DNA of 64,000 bases from Terribacillus halophilus (GCF_900101385.1 NZ_FMZB01000002.1:310001-374000), one strand, 5' to 3'; shown: positions 1-9,143, counted from the first letter of the stretch. Notes: generated from the letters alone by a model not told the origin. Translations and numbers: made by a program.

Positions 1-216
1 GAATTCATCACTTCCAAGCCATCGTGAAAAGTCTTCAAATGTTTCCCAACGTGTGCTGATGATCACTTCATCCGTGTCGCCTTCTTTCCGATTGATCAGC
101 ACATCCAGATCGATGAACCCTGGGAAGCTGTCAATCAAACCAGTTTGCTGGAAACGATCTGTCAGTTTGTGCGCTTCCCCTTTTGTGATTTTTACTGTAT
201 TTTTCACTATAATCAT
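1..216 (-). CDS. isdG: IsdG/HmoA-type heme-degrading monooxygenase (partial, C-terminus outside window)
   Basis: The first 72 residues are present; the window edge removes the rest. The family is a small ABM-fold enzyme that opens heme with O2 and releases iron in the cytoplasm. Asn6 and Trp66 sit where the catalytic Asn and Trp of S. aureus IsdG lie; the catalytic His would fall beyond the edge. The ATG at 216 is preceded by AGGAGAG at 224-230. It lies 15 nt downstream of the ATPase gene on the same strand, as the apparent last step of the heme uptake operon. Whether it is IsdG or HmoA cannot be settled from this fragment. Confidence 0.8.
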   Translation of the reverse strand, partial: MIIVKNTVKITKGEAHKLTDRFQQTGLIDSFPGFIDLDVLINRKEGDTDEVIISTRWETFEDFSRWLGSDEF

Positions 217-231
217 TTTTCATCTCTCCTT

Positions 232-1008
232 TTATAAGTAAACGCCTATTGGATTGATCCATAGCTTATCGGACTCATTTGAAATAGTGGCTTGTATCTG
301 AAAGACATCCTTCAATAACTCGCTTGTCACAATATGCTCTGGCTCGCCGGTCTGATAGATGGCTCCTTTTCGCATGACGACCAGATGATCGCAATATTGC
401 ATCGCTTGGTTCAAATCATGCAAAACCAGAACGATGGAAATGCCATGATTTTTATGCAGCCTCTGTAGAAGATGCAGCAAGTCGAGCTGATGCGCCACAT
501 CCAGATATGTTGTCGGTTCATCCAGTAATAATATGTCGGTCTGCTGGACAAGTGCCATGGCAATCAACACCCGCTGCCTTTCTCCTCCAGACAGCGTATC
601 CACCTGCCGGTCAGCCAGATGGCTGATGCGGCACTCTTCCATTGCCCAATCTATCAATTGATTGCCTTCCGATGACTCTTTCTGCCAATTATTCTGATAC
701 GGAAGCCGTCCGAATTGGACGATATCCTGCACAAGAAAATCCATTGGCATCAGCTCACTTTGTTTCAATAAAGTCACTTGCTTTGCGAGCTCTTTCCGCT
801 TCAGTGTCTGTACGTCATGTCCCTTTATTTCCACTTTTCCTGAAGAAAGCTTCAGCAAATTGCTGATGCTATGCAATAATGTCGATTTACCAGATCCATT
901 AGGGCCGATGATACCCGTTATCTTCCCCTCCGGAATTTCCAATGAGGCTTGTAAAGTTACCCGGTCTCCACGCTGTATCGTTATATCCTGCAAACTAGCA
1001 ATTGCCAT
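232..1008 (-). CDS. ABC transporter ATP-binding protein, heme/iron-complex type (second set)
   Basis: A 258-residue FecE/FhuC-class ATPase that would power import by the adjacent permease. Walker A is GPNGSGKST near residue 36, the signature is LSGGERQR, Walker B is LLLDEPTTYLD, and a switch His follows in VLHDLNQ. The ATG comes right after the permease stop with no gap, so the two are translationally coupled. Its place between a heme-type permease and a heme monooxygenase supports heme as the cargo, although ATPase sequence does not report substrate. It is the second ATPase of this operon; the other is at 3759-4547. Confidence 0.9.
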   Translation of the reverse strand: MAIASLQDITIQRGDRVTLQASLEIPEGKITGIIGPNGSGKSTLLHSISNLLKLSSGKVEIKGHDVQTLKRKELAKQVTLLKQSELMPMDFLVQDIVQFGRLPYQNNWQKESSEGNQLIDWAMEECRISHLADRQVDTLSGGERQRVLIAMALVQQTDILLLDEPTTYLDVAHQLDLLHLLQRLHKNHGISIVLVLHDLNQAMQYCDHLVVMRKGAIYQTGEPEHIVTSELLKDVFQIQATISNESDKLWINPIGVYL

Positions 1009-2046
1009 CTATCTCAATCCCCCTTTTCTTAACAGCATCAAGAAGAACGGTGCTCCGATACAGGCCATCAAGATGCCGACCGGCAACTCGACAGCTCCAA
1101 ACCAACTTCTGGCTCCTGTATCCGCAAATACAACAAGAGCTGCTCCGCTGATAGCCGACAGAGGGTGCAGGAATCGGTAATCACCCCCTATCAGTAAGCG
1201 TATGATATGCGGAACGACCAATCCGACAAAGCCGATCAGCCCCCCGACACTGACAGCAGCTCCTGCCAGGAGGGCCGCCACAAGGATCAGATAAAAACGC
1301 TGCCTTTCCACATGAAATCCCAACAACTTGCCTCTGTCTTCTCCCAGCAGTGAGATGTTGGCTGATCGTATCAGCAGCATGGCAGCCGTCAATCCGATTA
1401 CTGCATACGGGAAAAAGAACCTGACCTCGTACCATCCCTTTCCATTCAAGCCTCCGGAAAGCCATGGCAGCACACTTTGGACGCTATCGCTGTAGAGCAG
1501 CATAATTCCCGAAGTGATCGCTCCGAGCAGCGCATTGACCGCCACTCCCGCCAAGATCATCCGGAATACCGACACACCTTCTTTCCAAGCCATTACATAA
1601 ATCAGGAAGGCAGCACTCAATGCACCGATAAACGCTGCCACCGGCAGCAAGTAGCTATAGGCAGGAAAGACGAGCATCGTGATAACCGCCGCCAGACCAC
1701 CTCCTGCCGATATACCGATAATACCTGGATCAGCCAATGGATTGCGCGTGACACCTTGCAGAATACCTCCTGAAACTGCAAGACACGCCCCCACCAGCGC
1801 CCCTAAGATGACACGCGGCAGGCGCAAGTTCCAGACGATATTCTCTGTCAGCGGATCGGCATTCCCACTCAAAAGTTGGGTGAAATCCTGCAAAGATACA
1901 GAAACGGAACCACTTACTATGCCATATACAGAAGCAAGGAGGAGCAAAAAGATGGAGAGAAAAAGAATGAGAAGGCGCCGATGCTTCCTTTTGACTCGCC
2001 AATCAACTTGTTTCAGCTCTTTATCCTGTGCGGTTGCTGCATTCAA
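1009..2046 (-). CDS. FecCD-family permease, heme/iron-complex ABC transporter (second set)
   Basis: A 345-residue polytopic permease of the FecCD/BtuC class with about nine or ten membrane segments. Family hallmarks are NLRLPRVILGALVGACLA, TRNPLADPGIIGISAG, and GLIGFVGLVVPHIIRLLIG, which contains the ATPase-coupling region. The start is TTG at 2046, with GGGGAG eight nt upstream; the TTGA overlaps the stop of the upstream binding-protein gene by 4 nt. The N-terminus is unusually rich in Lys/Arg (residues 12-26) before the first membrane helix. It is expected to work with the lipoprotein at 2043-2972 and the ATPase at 232-1008. Confidence 0.9.
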   Translation of the reverse strand: MNAATAQDKELKQVDWRVKRKHRRLLILFLSIFLLLLASVYGIVSGSVSVSLQDFTQLLSGNADPLTENIVWNLRLPRVILGALVGACLAVSGGILQGVTRNPLADPGIIGISAGGGLAAVITMLVFPAYSYLLPVAAFIGALSAAFLIYVMAWKEGVSVFRMILAGVAVNALLGAITSGIMLLYSDSVQSVLPWLSGGLNGKGWYEVRFFFPYAVIGLTAAMLLIRSANISLLGEDRGKLLGFHVERQRFYLILVAALLAGAAVSVGGLIGFVGLVVPHIIRLLIGGDYRFLHPLSAISGAALVVFADTGARSWFGAVELPVGILMACIGAPFFLMLLRKGGLR

Positions 2047-2972
2047 TCTTGTTTCTCCCCTTCCAGGTAATCCTGCATCAGATCGATTGAATCGGTAATT
2101 CGTGTCCCTGGATTTGTTCCAAACAAGTCATTTGGCAGGACAAACACGTTCCCCTCCTTCACGGCACTGATGCTGCTCCAAGCAGCATTGCGCTCCATCT
2201 CCCGCTCGAAGCCTTGCTGCACTTCTTCCGATTTGCCGTGTGTGATCAGCATGACAATATCCGGATCGGCATTCACAATCTCTTCTGCATTCAGCTGGGC
2301 GTATTGTGGAAATTCTTCCAATGCAGGAAAATCGGCAGCAATGTTATATCCACCCGCTTTAGCAAGGATGTCCCCGCTCAAGGAATTCGGCAGCGCTACC
2401 ATGTAGGTTCCTGGCGTGCCATAAACGATGACTGCTTTTTTATCCTTGTATTTATCTGTATTAAGCTCTGCAAGCTTTTCGTCTATTTTCGCTTCCAATT
2501 CTTCTGCTTGCTCAGTCCTATCAAGCATTTCTCCAAGCAGTGTTATTTGCTTCTTGATATCTTCAACCGAATCAGCATTGGTATAAACAACTTCCGTGCC
2601 CAGACTTTCCAGCATCTGCTCATCTTTTTGATTAAAGTCCGCATTTGCCAGAACGACGTCACTTTTCACGCTGGCTAACATCTCATGGTTCATTTCATGG
2701 ACTGTTCCAACCTCGGGTATACTCTTCCAATCGGACTGTGTCACATCCTCTGCGGTCGGCCTTCCGACAATAGTGGCTCCGAGTGAGGACGCGATATCCA
2801 AATCACCATAACTCACCGATGCGACGCTATCGGGAACCTCACTGAAACTCACTTCCCGGCCGGCGAAATCCGTTATCGTCAAAGCCGCTCTTTCTTGATC
2901 CTGATCGGCTTGCGTGGTGGCACATCCCGTACAAAAGCAGACAAGCAGGGTTATCATCATGATTTTTTTCAT
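2043..2972 (-). CDS. IsdE-like heme-binding lipoprotein of the second transporter
   Basis: A 309-residue substrate-binding lipoprotein. The signal peptide ends in a lipobox around CTGC (Cys17), followed by a class III binding fold. A Met/His-rich VGTVHEMNHEM segment and an ITHGK segment lie where IsdE keeps its axial Met and His heme ligands. That makes heme the likely cargo, but identity to IsdE is clearly lower than for the paralogue at 5535-6404. AGGAG stands eight nt before the ATG. The gene begins 25 nt after srtB and overlaps the permease start by 4 nt. Confidence 0.82.
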   Translation of the reverse strand: MKKIMMITLLVCFCTGCATTQADQDQERAALTITDFAGREVSFSEVPDSVASVSYGDLDIASSLGATIVGRPTAEDVTQSDWKSIPEVGTVHEMNHEMLASVKSDVVLANADFNQKDEQMLESLGTEVVYTNADSVEDIKKQITLLGEMLDRTEQAEELEAKIDEKLAELNTDKYKDKKAVIVYGTPGTYMVALPNSLSGDILAKAGGYNIAADFPALEEFPQYAQLNAEEIVNADPDIVMLITHGKSEEVQQGFEREMERNAAWSSISAVKEGNVFVLPNDLFGTNPGTRITDSIDLMQDYLEGEKQD

Positions 2973-2997
2973 CTATTATTCTCCTTCCCATACAGGA

Positions 2998-3762
2998 TTA
3001 CTGTTTGGTCAGCTTGGCGTGGACTACTAACCTGTTCTGTTTTGGCTGCCAAATGGAATCACAGGTGGAAAGAGTGAGGATTCGATCATCTGCATCTACC
3101 TTTACATCGGTACGATAGATAGCTTTCTCCTGTATTTCCTGTATTAGATTCTCGTAATCTGAAGCGTCAGTGAAATCCGTTTGGATGTAGTTGAAATCTG
3201 TATCCGTCTGGTAAACCGCAAAGATCTCTGCCTTATAACTGCCATAGATCGTATCGAATTGAATATAACGGTGAGCTTGATAGAATGATTCGTCCCCGTA
3301 CTTTTTTAAGCTTCCAAACATGCTATTGTCTTTCATCCGGTGGCCATACACTACTGTATTTGCCGACATATCTTCCAGGTCGTTCCGATAATCCATGAAG
3401 ATACTGCCTGCATCGGCCTGCTCTTCTTTATAATTCCTGTCCAAGTAATAGTCGTTATCCGAAGCTTGTAAAATTGGGTAATTAATTGGTGTGTCCTCAA
3501 TACGGATCCAGCCGATCATATCCTGATTAATTTCCTGCAAGTGGTCGAACGAACTGCGTATCTCTGTTTCTGACTCCGCTGCTTGTGCCGATCCGGAGAG
3601 CTTTGTTTGATACTCCCTATGGATTTCTTGCACTTCTGCCAGCACTTTTTGATTGTCATAATAACCAAGGACAATTTGACCGATTTGAAAGGCAGCATAT
3701 AAAAAGACAGATAGGAGCAGGACAGTAATGATTCTTTCTGCCAGTTTCCGCTTTTTCTTCAT
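2998..3762 (-). CDS. srtB: Class B sortase
   Basis: A 254-residue membrane-anchored transpeptidase with one N-terminal helix (about residues 10-33). The catalytic triad is visible: His141 in VVYGHRM, Cys234 in LSTC and Arg244 in NRLVVHAKL. Class B sortases cut NPxT-type signals and link NEAT proteins to peptidoglycan. Both NEAT proteins of this operon carry such signals (NPQTS and NPKTF), so they are the probable substrates. The start overlaps the stop of the upstream ATPase gene by 4 nt, and AGGAG lies about ten nt upstream. The gene sits between two complete heme transporters. Confidence 0.95.
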   Translation of the reverse strand: MKKKRKLAERIITVLLLSVFLYAAFQIGQIVLGYYDNQKVLAEVQEIHREYQTKLSGSAQAAESETEIRSSFDHLQEINQDMIGWIRIEDTPINYPILQASDNDYYLDRNYKEEQADAGSIFMDYRNDLEDMSANTVVYGHRMKDNSMFGSLKKYGDESFYQAHRYIQFDTIYGSYKAEIFAVYQTDTDFNYIQTDFTDASDYENLIQEIQEKAIYRTDVKVDADDRILTLSTCDSIWQPKQNRLVVHAKLTKQ

Positions 3763-4547
3763 GTAGCAGCTGCTCCTTCCTTTAGCGTCGTTGGCAGGAT
3801 ATACATGCCGGCAGTGTCATCAAAAGCCACTTTTGCATCGACTCCATATACCCCACGAATCAACTCACGCGTGATAATCCGATCGGGCCGTCCGGTTTCA
3901 TAGACTTCCCCCTGCTTCATGACAATCAGTTCATCACTGTACTGGATTGCTTGATTGATATCATGGAGCACCATCAAAATCGTAATGCCGTAATCCCTGT
4001 TCAATTTTTTGACCAGCTCAAGTATTTCCAGCTGATAAAAGATATCCAGATAAGTTGTCGGTTCATCCAGGAACAACATATCGGTTTTTTGCGCAAGCGC
4101 CATAGCGATCCAGACCCGCTGCCTTTCGCCTCCTGATAATTGAATGATTGGCGTATTTCTGAAATCATCCAGATTCGTGCTTTCGATTGCCCATTCAATC
4201 GCCTCTTGATCTTGTTTATTTTCGTTGCGGAATACATTGCGATGCGGCATTCTGCCGAACGAAACCAAACGTTCCACTGTCATATCTGATGGCGATATAT
4301 TCTGCTGATGTACAACTGCTAAACGCCGAGCAAGTTCCTTCGGCTTGAATTGGGTGATTTTTTCGTTATCCAGCAGCACTTCGCCTGTTTCTGGCTGCAG
4401 ATTATTTGCCATCACATGCAGCAGCGTCGATTTTCCGCTGCCATTCGGACCTAGTATGGTTGTCATCTTGCCTGACGGGATGCTGATAGTCACCTTGTTC
4501 AGTACACGGGGCTGATTGTAAGAAAAGCCAATATCTTTAGTCTGCAT
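3759..4547 (-). CDS. ABC transporter ATP-binding protein, heme uptake (IsdEF partner)
   Basis: A FecE-class ATPase of about 262 residues. Walker A is GPNGSGKST, the signature LSGGERQR, Walker B MLFLDEPTTYLD, and the switch His is in VLHDINQAIQYSD. I chose the ATG at 4547 because the GTG at 4559 abuts the AAGGAG and cannot use it; the spacing from AAGGAG to 4547 is somewhat long at 11 nt. It overlaps the end of isdF. S. aureus isd has no cognate ATPase next to isdEF apart from IsdD/FhuC alternatives, so this local ATPase completes a self-contained transporter. Confidence 0.9.
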   Translation of the reverse strand: MQTKDIGFSYNQPRVLNKVTISIPSGKMTTILGPNGSGKSTLLHVMANNLQPETGEVLLDNEKITQFKPKELARRLAVVHQQNISPSDMTVERLVSFGRMPHRNVFRNENKQDQEAIEWAIESTNLDDFRNTPIIQLSGGERQRVWIAMALAQKTDMLFLDEPTTYLDIFYQLEILELVKKLNRDYGITILMVLHDINQAIQYSDELIVMKQGEVYETGRPDRIITRELIRGVYGVDAKVAFDDTAGMYILPTTLKEGAAAT

Positions 4548-5520
4548 GCACTTTGTCACTCCTTTTCAGCAAGAAGATAAGGAAAGGCCCTCCAATGATT
4601 GCCATGATGGTAGAAGCAGGTATTTCAGAAGGCGCGATGATCGTTCGCCCGAAAGTATCAGCGAGCAATATCAATAATGCGCCGCTTAACGCACTGAAGG
4701 GCAAGAGCAGCCGATGATCGGTTCCGACTATATTCCGCGAGATATGCGGAATCAAAAGACCAATAAAGGCGATGACCCCCCCAACAGCTGTGGCGATGGC
4801 CGCAAGCAGCACTGCCACAGCCGAGATGATGATTCTTGCCATCCCGACATTCAGCCCCAAGTTCCTTGCTGTCTTATCCTGCAGCAGGAGCATATTGCAC
4901 CAAGGGTATAAAAAGAATGCCAATACAATGCCTGCCAGCCCGTATGTAGTTACAATTTGGACATCATCCCACGTTCGCATCGATAAATTCGATGAGGTGG
5001 ACTGATCCGGTATTTTGCCTAGATAGCTGCAAACGGTTATAAAAGCCTGCGTCAGCCCTACGAACATGGCATTGATCGCAATCCCAATCAGCAGTATACG
5101 GATGGGGTGCAAACCTGATTTCCAAGAGAGCATATAAATGAGGAAACAGGAAACGGTACCGCCTATGAACGCGAATAAAGGTGTCCAGAAAAAATATTGC
5201 GGCAATAACGTGACAAGCAAGAGGGAGAAGAAGCTTGCTCCGGACGATACGCCAATGACACCAGCGTCTGCAAGCGGATTTCGCAGAACCGATTGTAGTA
5301 GCGCCCCCGACAGTGCCAGTGCCGCTCCGCTGAACAGCGAAACGATGATGCGGGGCAGACGCAAATCCTTCACGATTTCGACTTGTTCATTGGAACCGGT
5401 GAACAAGCCTGTCACGAAGTCCCAAGCACCGACTTTTATACTTCCGGTGATAGCAGAGTACACAATGGTGATGACCAGTAATAAGCTGACCGTCACAAAA
5501 CTGAAAATCGTTTTCTTCAT
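4537..5520 (-). CDS. isdF: Heme ABC transporter permease IsdF
   Basis: A FecCD-type membrane permease of 327 residues, with NPLADAGVIGVSSGASF and GGVIAFIGLLIPHISRNIVG as family landmarks. It forms the channel for the neighbouring IsdE and ATPase. Start choice: the ATG at 5520 has AAGGAG six nt upstream, whereas the ATG at 5538, overlapping the isdE stop, has only GAGG one nt before it. The gene directly follows isdE and overlaps the ATPase gene. The isdF assignment rests on its pairing with the very IsdE-like protein next door. Confidence 0.88.
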   Translation of the reverse strand: MKKTIFSFVTVSLLLVITIVYSAITGSIKVGAWDFVTGLFTGSNEQVEIVKDLRLPRIIVSLFSGAALALSGALLQSVLRNPLADAGVIGVSSGASFFSLLLVTLLPQYFFWTPLFAFIGGTVSCFLIYMLSWKSGLHPIRILLIGIAINAMFVGLTQAFITVCSYLGKIPDQSTSSNLSMRTWDDVQIVTTYGLAGIVLAFFLYPWCNMLLLQDKTARNLGLNVGMARIIISAVAVLLAAIATAVGGVIAFIGLLIPHISRNIVGTDHRLLLPFSALSGALLILLADTFGRTIIAPSEIPASTIMAIIGGPFLIFLLKRSDKVHAD

Positions 5521-5534
5521 TTTTTTCTCCTTAC

Positions 5535-6404
5535 TCATTCCTCATAAAGCATGCTGTATAGTTCATCCAAAGCTTTATCCGCTGCAATATTCCCTGTCGT
5601 ACCAAACAATGTTTCTTCCAGGTCGTACACACGATCGTTCTGAACTGCAGCAAAATGCTTCCAAATGTCATTGGTCTTAAATTCATCATCAAACATGTCC
5701 ACCACTTCCTCCGGCATACCATGCGCAGCGCGCAGGATGACATCCGGATTGGATTGCTGCAGGTACTCTGTGTTGGAAGCAAGATATTCCACGTTTTCCC
5801 CTTGCACGACGTTTTCGCCGCCAGCCTGGTTCACCAGATCACCAATATAGGATTTGTCCGTCGCAACCAGATAACTGCCCGGGACACCTAGCAAAATCAA
5901 GACTTTCGGCCTCTCTTTATCTGCTGTTCTCGCTTTGATTTCGTCTATCTTTTCTTTGAACCGGCTGTTCAAAGCTGCCGCCTGTTCCGTTCTGTCGTAT
6001 TTCTCTCCCAACTCGGCAATCTCTTCCTGCATGGCAGAAAGACTAGTAAAGTCCAAGTAATCAGCCGGAAGCCCTGCTTCGTCAAAGACTGGCTTCAAGT
6101 CATATTCCAGCGTTGTCACCGACAGTATATCTGTTGGATCAAGAGATGCGATCAATTCTAAATCCGGATTCATCGGATTGCCTGTCTCCACTGCATCTGC
6201 ATAGCGTTCCGGCAGCTCTTTGTAGCTAGTAGGCTTACCCACCACTCCGTCCACTTCCAAGGCATCCAGTATTTCCGTGATGGCAACAGTGGTGGAAACA
6301 ATCCGCGACTCGGCAGCCTCTGCTGTCGGTTCTTCTTTAGAACGGGAACAGCCGGCAGCAATAACAACCAAACATATAGAAAGGACAATAAGTAATCGTC
6401 TCAT
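5535..6404 (-). CDS. isdE: Heme-binding lipoprotein IsdE
   Basis: A 289-residue lipoprotein that receives heme from NEAT proteins and passes it to IsdF. The lipobox is IAAGC. Long stretches match what is known of S. aureus IsdE, including VTTLEYDLKPVFDEAGLPA, LGVPGSYLVATDKSYIGDL and EFKTNDIWKHF. The axial ligands are probably the Met in GNPMNPDLE and the His in AAHGMPEE. I chose the ATG at 6404 because AGGAGAG lies 9-15 nt upstream; an in-frame upstream ATG at 6458 would place a non-signal segment before the lipoprotein signal. It starts 65 nt after the NEAT gene. Confidence 0.95.
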   Translation of the reverse strand: MRRLLIVLSICLVVIAAGCSRSKEEPTAEAAESRIVSTTVAITEILDALEVDGVVGKPTSYKELPERYADAVETGNPMNPDLELIASLDPTDILSVTTLEYDLKPVFDEAGLPADYLDFTSLSAMQEEIAELGEKYDRTEQAAALNSRFKEKIDEIKARTADKERPKVLILLGVPGSYLVATDKSYIGDLVNQAGGENVVQGENVEYLASNTEYLQQSNPDVILRAAHGMPEEVVDMFDDEFKTNDIWKHFAAVQNDRVYDLEETLFGTTGNIAADKALDELYSMLYEE

Positions 6405-6469
6405 AGAGATTTCTCTCCTTTTCAAAAATAAAAGCAATTCCGGTACACAGTCGTGCACCGGCTGCTTGA

Positions 6470-8341
6470 TTAAGTCCGGCGGAATCGTCTGTAAAGCAGT
6501 AGTCCGGAGCCTAAAAGTAATCCTGCATACAAGGCAATATGCGAGCTATCGAATGTTTTTGGATTGTTCTGTATATTTAGGCTTGTATCTTTGCCATTTA
6601 CATTGGGAGTACCCGACTTGTTATCGTCATTCGGGTCATAGTTCAGATTTGTTGTATTACCAGATGGCGTTTTGCCGTCGTCATTGCCACTTGGTGTATT
6701 ATCACTGCCGCTTCCTCCAGGAGTATTTGGCGTTACATTACCAGGATTTTCTCCATTATTATTGCCGGAATGGTTATTGTTGCCTGGGTTTACGTCTTCA
6801 TCCAGCAGCTGCATACTAGCTGTGTCGTAAGCAAATTGTACTGTGTAAGTGTGATAGTAGCTGTATTCTGGTATCTCCACTTGAACACGGACATTTTGCT
6901 TATTGTTAATGTCCTCGATAGGGAAAGTTACAACTCTCGTATCTGCTGCTGCATCTTCGCTTACCACTTCTGCATCAACGAATTCCCCATTTTGTTCTGT
7001 TTGGAAAGAGGTGATCCAAGCACTGCTGTTTACACCGATTTCCAATTGGTATTTTCCATCTTTGATTGTTAATTTACCAGGACTCACCACGTAATTACTC
7101 ATCATGGAATCTTCCTCGGTGCCATCCTTCAGCACTTTGTAGTCGATACTGTAAATGCCATCCTTATAGCCGTCTTGGTTCACATCCGTATTGTCATTTC
7201 CTGGGTCCGGAGTTTCACCGTTATCTGGATCTTCTGTCCCTTGATCTGGTGTTTCGGAACTATTATCTGGATCCTCAGTTCCTAGATCAGGGGTTTCGCC
7301 GTTATCCGGTTCTTCTGTTCCTGGATCAGGGGTTTCTGTATCTTGCTCTGTGTCATATTGGAACTGCACAGTGTATGTTTGTTTGTAATTGAAAGCTGGC
7401 ACTTCAACCTGGAAACGGATATTCTGCTTGGCATTTATATCATCGATCGGGAATGCCACTACTCTCGTATCCGCTTCCTTGTCTTCACTCACAATCTGTG
7501 CATCTACATATTGTCCACCCTGTTCTGCTTGGAAAGATGTAATCGTAGCACTGCTATTAACTCCGATTTCCATTTGATATTTTCCATCAGCAACCGTCAG
7601 CTTCCCCGGGCTGACCACATAACTGCTCATTCTGGATTCTTCATCAGTTCCGTCTTTTAGTACTTTGTAGCCAAGACTGTAAACACCGTCTTTGTAGCCA
7701 TCTTCATTTACTGCATTATCTGGATCTTCCGTTCCTTGATCTGGTGTTTCAGACCCGTTATCTGGATCTTCCGTTCCTTGATCCGGTGTTTCAGATCCGT
7801 TATCTGGATTCGGTGTTTCGGTTCCATCATCTGGACTTTCTGTCCCCTCGTCTGGGGTGTCAGTTGGACTTTCGGGTTCTGCTTGTGGTAGGTTGCTTAT
7901 GTCATACACAATCTGAGCAGGGTATTCGTGATGGTAGTTCAATGCATCAATATCTACGCGTACACGAACGTTTTGTGCAGCTTCCAAATCGCCTAGAGTG
8001 AATCGAATGGTACGCGTATCATTTGCCTCATCGCTTGCAACCACTGGTGGAGAAACATAGCTGCCGTTTTCCTCTACTTTGAAATCGGTAATCCAATCAC
8101 TATGCAGCAGCGTCATGTCGATGGTTGCGACGCCATCTTTTACTGTCAAGTTCGCAGGATGCTGAGTGTATGTATCTAACATGGAGGTTTCTTCCGTTCC
8201 ATCCTTCAATACCCTGAAATCAATTGTGTAATTGCCATCAGCAATTGCCGCGGCGGCGTTCACAGGATTAACCTGCCAGGCAGACACGAAATAGAAAGCA
8301 ACCAAGACAGCTGCTAGCAGTACTTTAAAAGACTTGGTCAT
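6470..8341 (-). CDS. Cell-wall-anchored protein with three NEAT heme-binding domains
   Basis: A 623-residue surface protein: signal peptide (about 1-30), NEAT1 (about 33-150), NEAT2 (about 216-335), NEAT3 (about 395-515), a Gly/Asn/Pro-rich wall spacer, then NPKTF at residue 593, a hydrophobic helix and the tail RRFRRT. Each NEAT keeps the YxxxY heme motif (YHHEY, YKQTY, YHTYT preceded by Tyr). The linkers are tandem ETPDQGTEDPDNGS-like repeats. NPKTF is a sortase B type signal, fitting srtB in the same operon. The ATG overlaps the isdC-like stop by one base. It resembles B. anthracis IsdX2 in having several NEATs, but is anchored rather than secreted. Confidence 0.93.
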   Translation of the reverse strand: MTKSFKVLLAAVLVAFYFVSAWQVNPVNAAAAIADGNYTIDFRVLKDGTEETSMLDTYTQHPANLTVKDGVATIDMTLLHSDWITDFKVEENGSYVSPPVVASDEANDTRTIRFTLGDLEAAQNVRVRVDIDALNYHHEYPAQIVYDISNLPQAEPESPTDTPDEGTESPDDGTETPNPDNGSETPDQGTEDPDNGSETPDQGTEDPDNAVNEDGYKDGVYSLGYKVLKDGTDEESRMSSYVVSPGKLTVADGKYQMEIGVNSSATITSFQAEQGGQYVDAQIVSEDKEADTRVVAFPIDDINAKQNIRFQVEVPAFNYKQTYTVQFQYDTEQDTETPDPGTEEPDNGETPDLGTEDPDNSSETPDQGTEDPDNGETPDPGNDNTDVNQDGYKDGIYSIDYKVLKDGTEEDSMMSNYVVSPGKLTIKDGKYQLEIGVNSSAWITSFQTEQNGEFVDAEVVSEDAAADTRVVTFPIEDINNKQNVRVQVEIPEYSYYHTYTVQFAYDTASMQLLDEDVNPGNNNHSGNNNGENPGNVTPNTPGGSGSDNTPSGNDDGKTPSGNTTNLNYDPNDDNKSGTPNVNGKDTSLNIQNNPKTFDSSHIALYAGLLLGSGLLLYRRFRRT

Positions 8342-9096
8342 TAATTCTCGCTTCCTCTCGTTTTAGACGTAACATATTTAAAACCGATAAATAGACCGAG
8401 TGCAGCTAAAGCGACGATTCCCCATATAACAAGCGAGGTATTATCACTTGTTTGCGGATTCTCGATATTCTCTCCGTTTTGACCATCTTTTTGATTTTTC
8501 TGAGCGGCAGCCTCAGTATCTGTCTCTTTATCATCACGCTCTCCAGAGGTGGTGATTTCTTCCGTATCGCCGCCGTTCCCTGCGGAGGTTGTGGTGCTGC
8601 CGCTTGCATTTCCCTCTGCAGCAGCGCTGGTTTCTGCTCCTCCTGTCGATGTAAGACTAGCTTCATCGAAGCGGAAACGAATCGTGTAGTCATGATCATA
8701 ATTAATATCTGGAACAGTGACATGAATCTTGGATTCCAAAGGGGAAGTTAAATCTGCCACAGAAAATTCTGTCACCCGCGTATCCGATGATGTATCTTCG
8801 CTGACTACCGTCGTATCTGCAAATCCACTTCCACTAGGTACTTTGAATTCCGTCACCCAAGAGCTGTGATTTACGGTCATCTGGATTTGCATTTTTCCGT
8901 CCTCCACATCCAACCTAGCCGGCTTGTCCCAATAGTCATTGGCCATTGAAACTGAATCGTTATCACCTTGAATGACAGTGTAGTCCAATGTGTACGCGCC
9001 ATCTTCCGGAACAGCTGCCGAAGCCGTTGTGTTGAATGAAACAAACGAGATAAGTAAAGCCAATAACATAATGCCTATTTGCTTATGCCTGCTCAC
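8341..9096 (-). CDS. isdC: IsdC-like single-NEAT cell-wall heme carrier
   Basis: A 251-residue surface protein: signal peptide ending near ASA (about residue 27), one NEAT domain (about 29-150) with heme motif YDHDY, a Ser/Thr/Glu/Asp spacer, and the signal NPQTS at 213-217 followed by a membrane helix and a charged tail. NPQTS is the classic sortase B substrate of IsdC. In the Isd pathway this protein moves heme through the wall to IsdE. It is the first gene of the operon and lies behind three Fur-type boxes, so expression is expected under iron starvation. Confidence 0.93.
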   Translation of the reverse strand: MSRHKQIGIMLLALLISFVSFNTTASAAVPEDGAYTLDYTVIQGDNDSVSMANDYWDKPARLDVEDGKMQIQMTVNHSSWVTEFKVPSGSGFADTTVVSEDTSSDTRVTEFSVADLTSPLESKIHVTVPDINYDHDYTIRFRFDEASLTSTGGAETSAAAEGNASGSTTTSAGNGGDTEEITTSGERDDKETDTEAAAQKNQKDGQNGENIENPQTSDNTSLVIWGIVALAALGLFIGFKYVTSKTRGSEN

Positions 9097-9124
9097 AACT
9101 TCTCCACCTTCCCCTTATTGATAC

Positions 9125-9143
9125 TGATATTCATTCTCAATTG
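9125..9143 (-). promoter_or_regulatory. Fur box 1 upstream of isdC
   Basis: TGATATTCATTCTCAATTG matches the Fur consensus core (TGATAAT-ATTATCA) with a few mismatches. It ends about 30 nt before the isdC start, where a bound repressor would block the transcript. Confidence 0.7.

Noticed and set aside
53-241. Short plus-strand frame at the left edge
   Set aside because: The opposite strand encodes an IsdG/HmoA protein with a good RBS.
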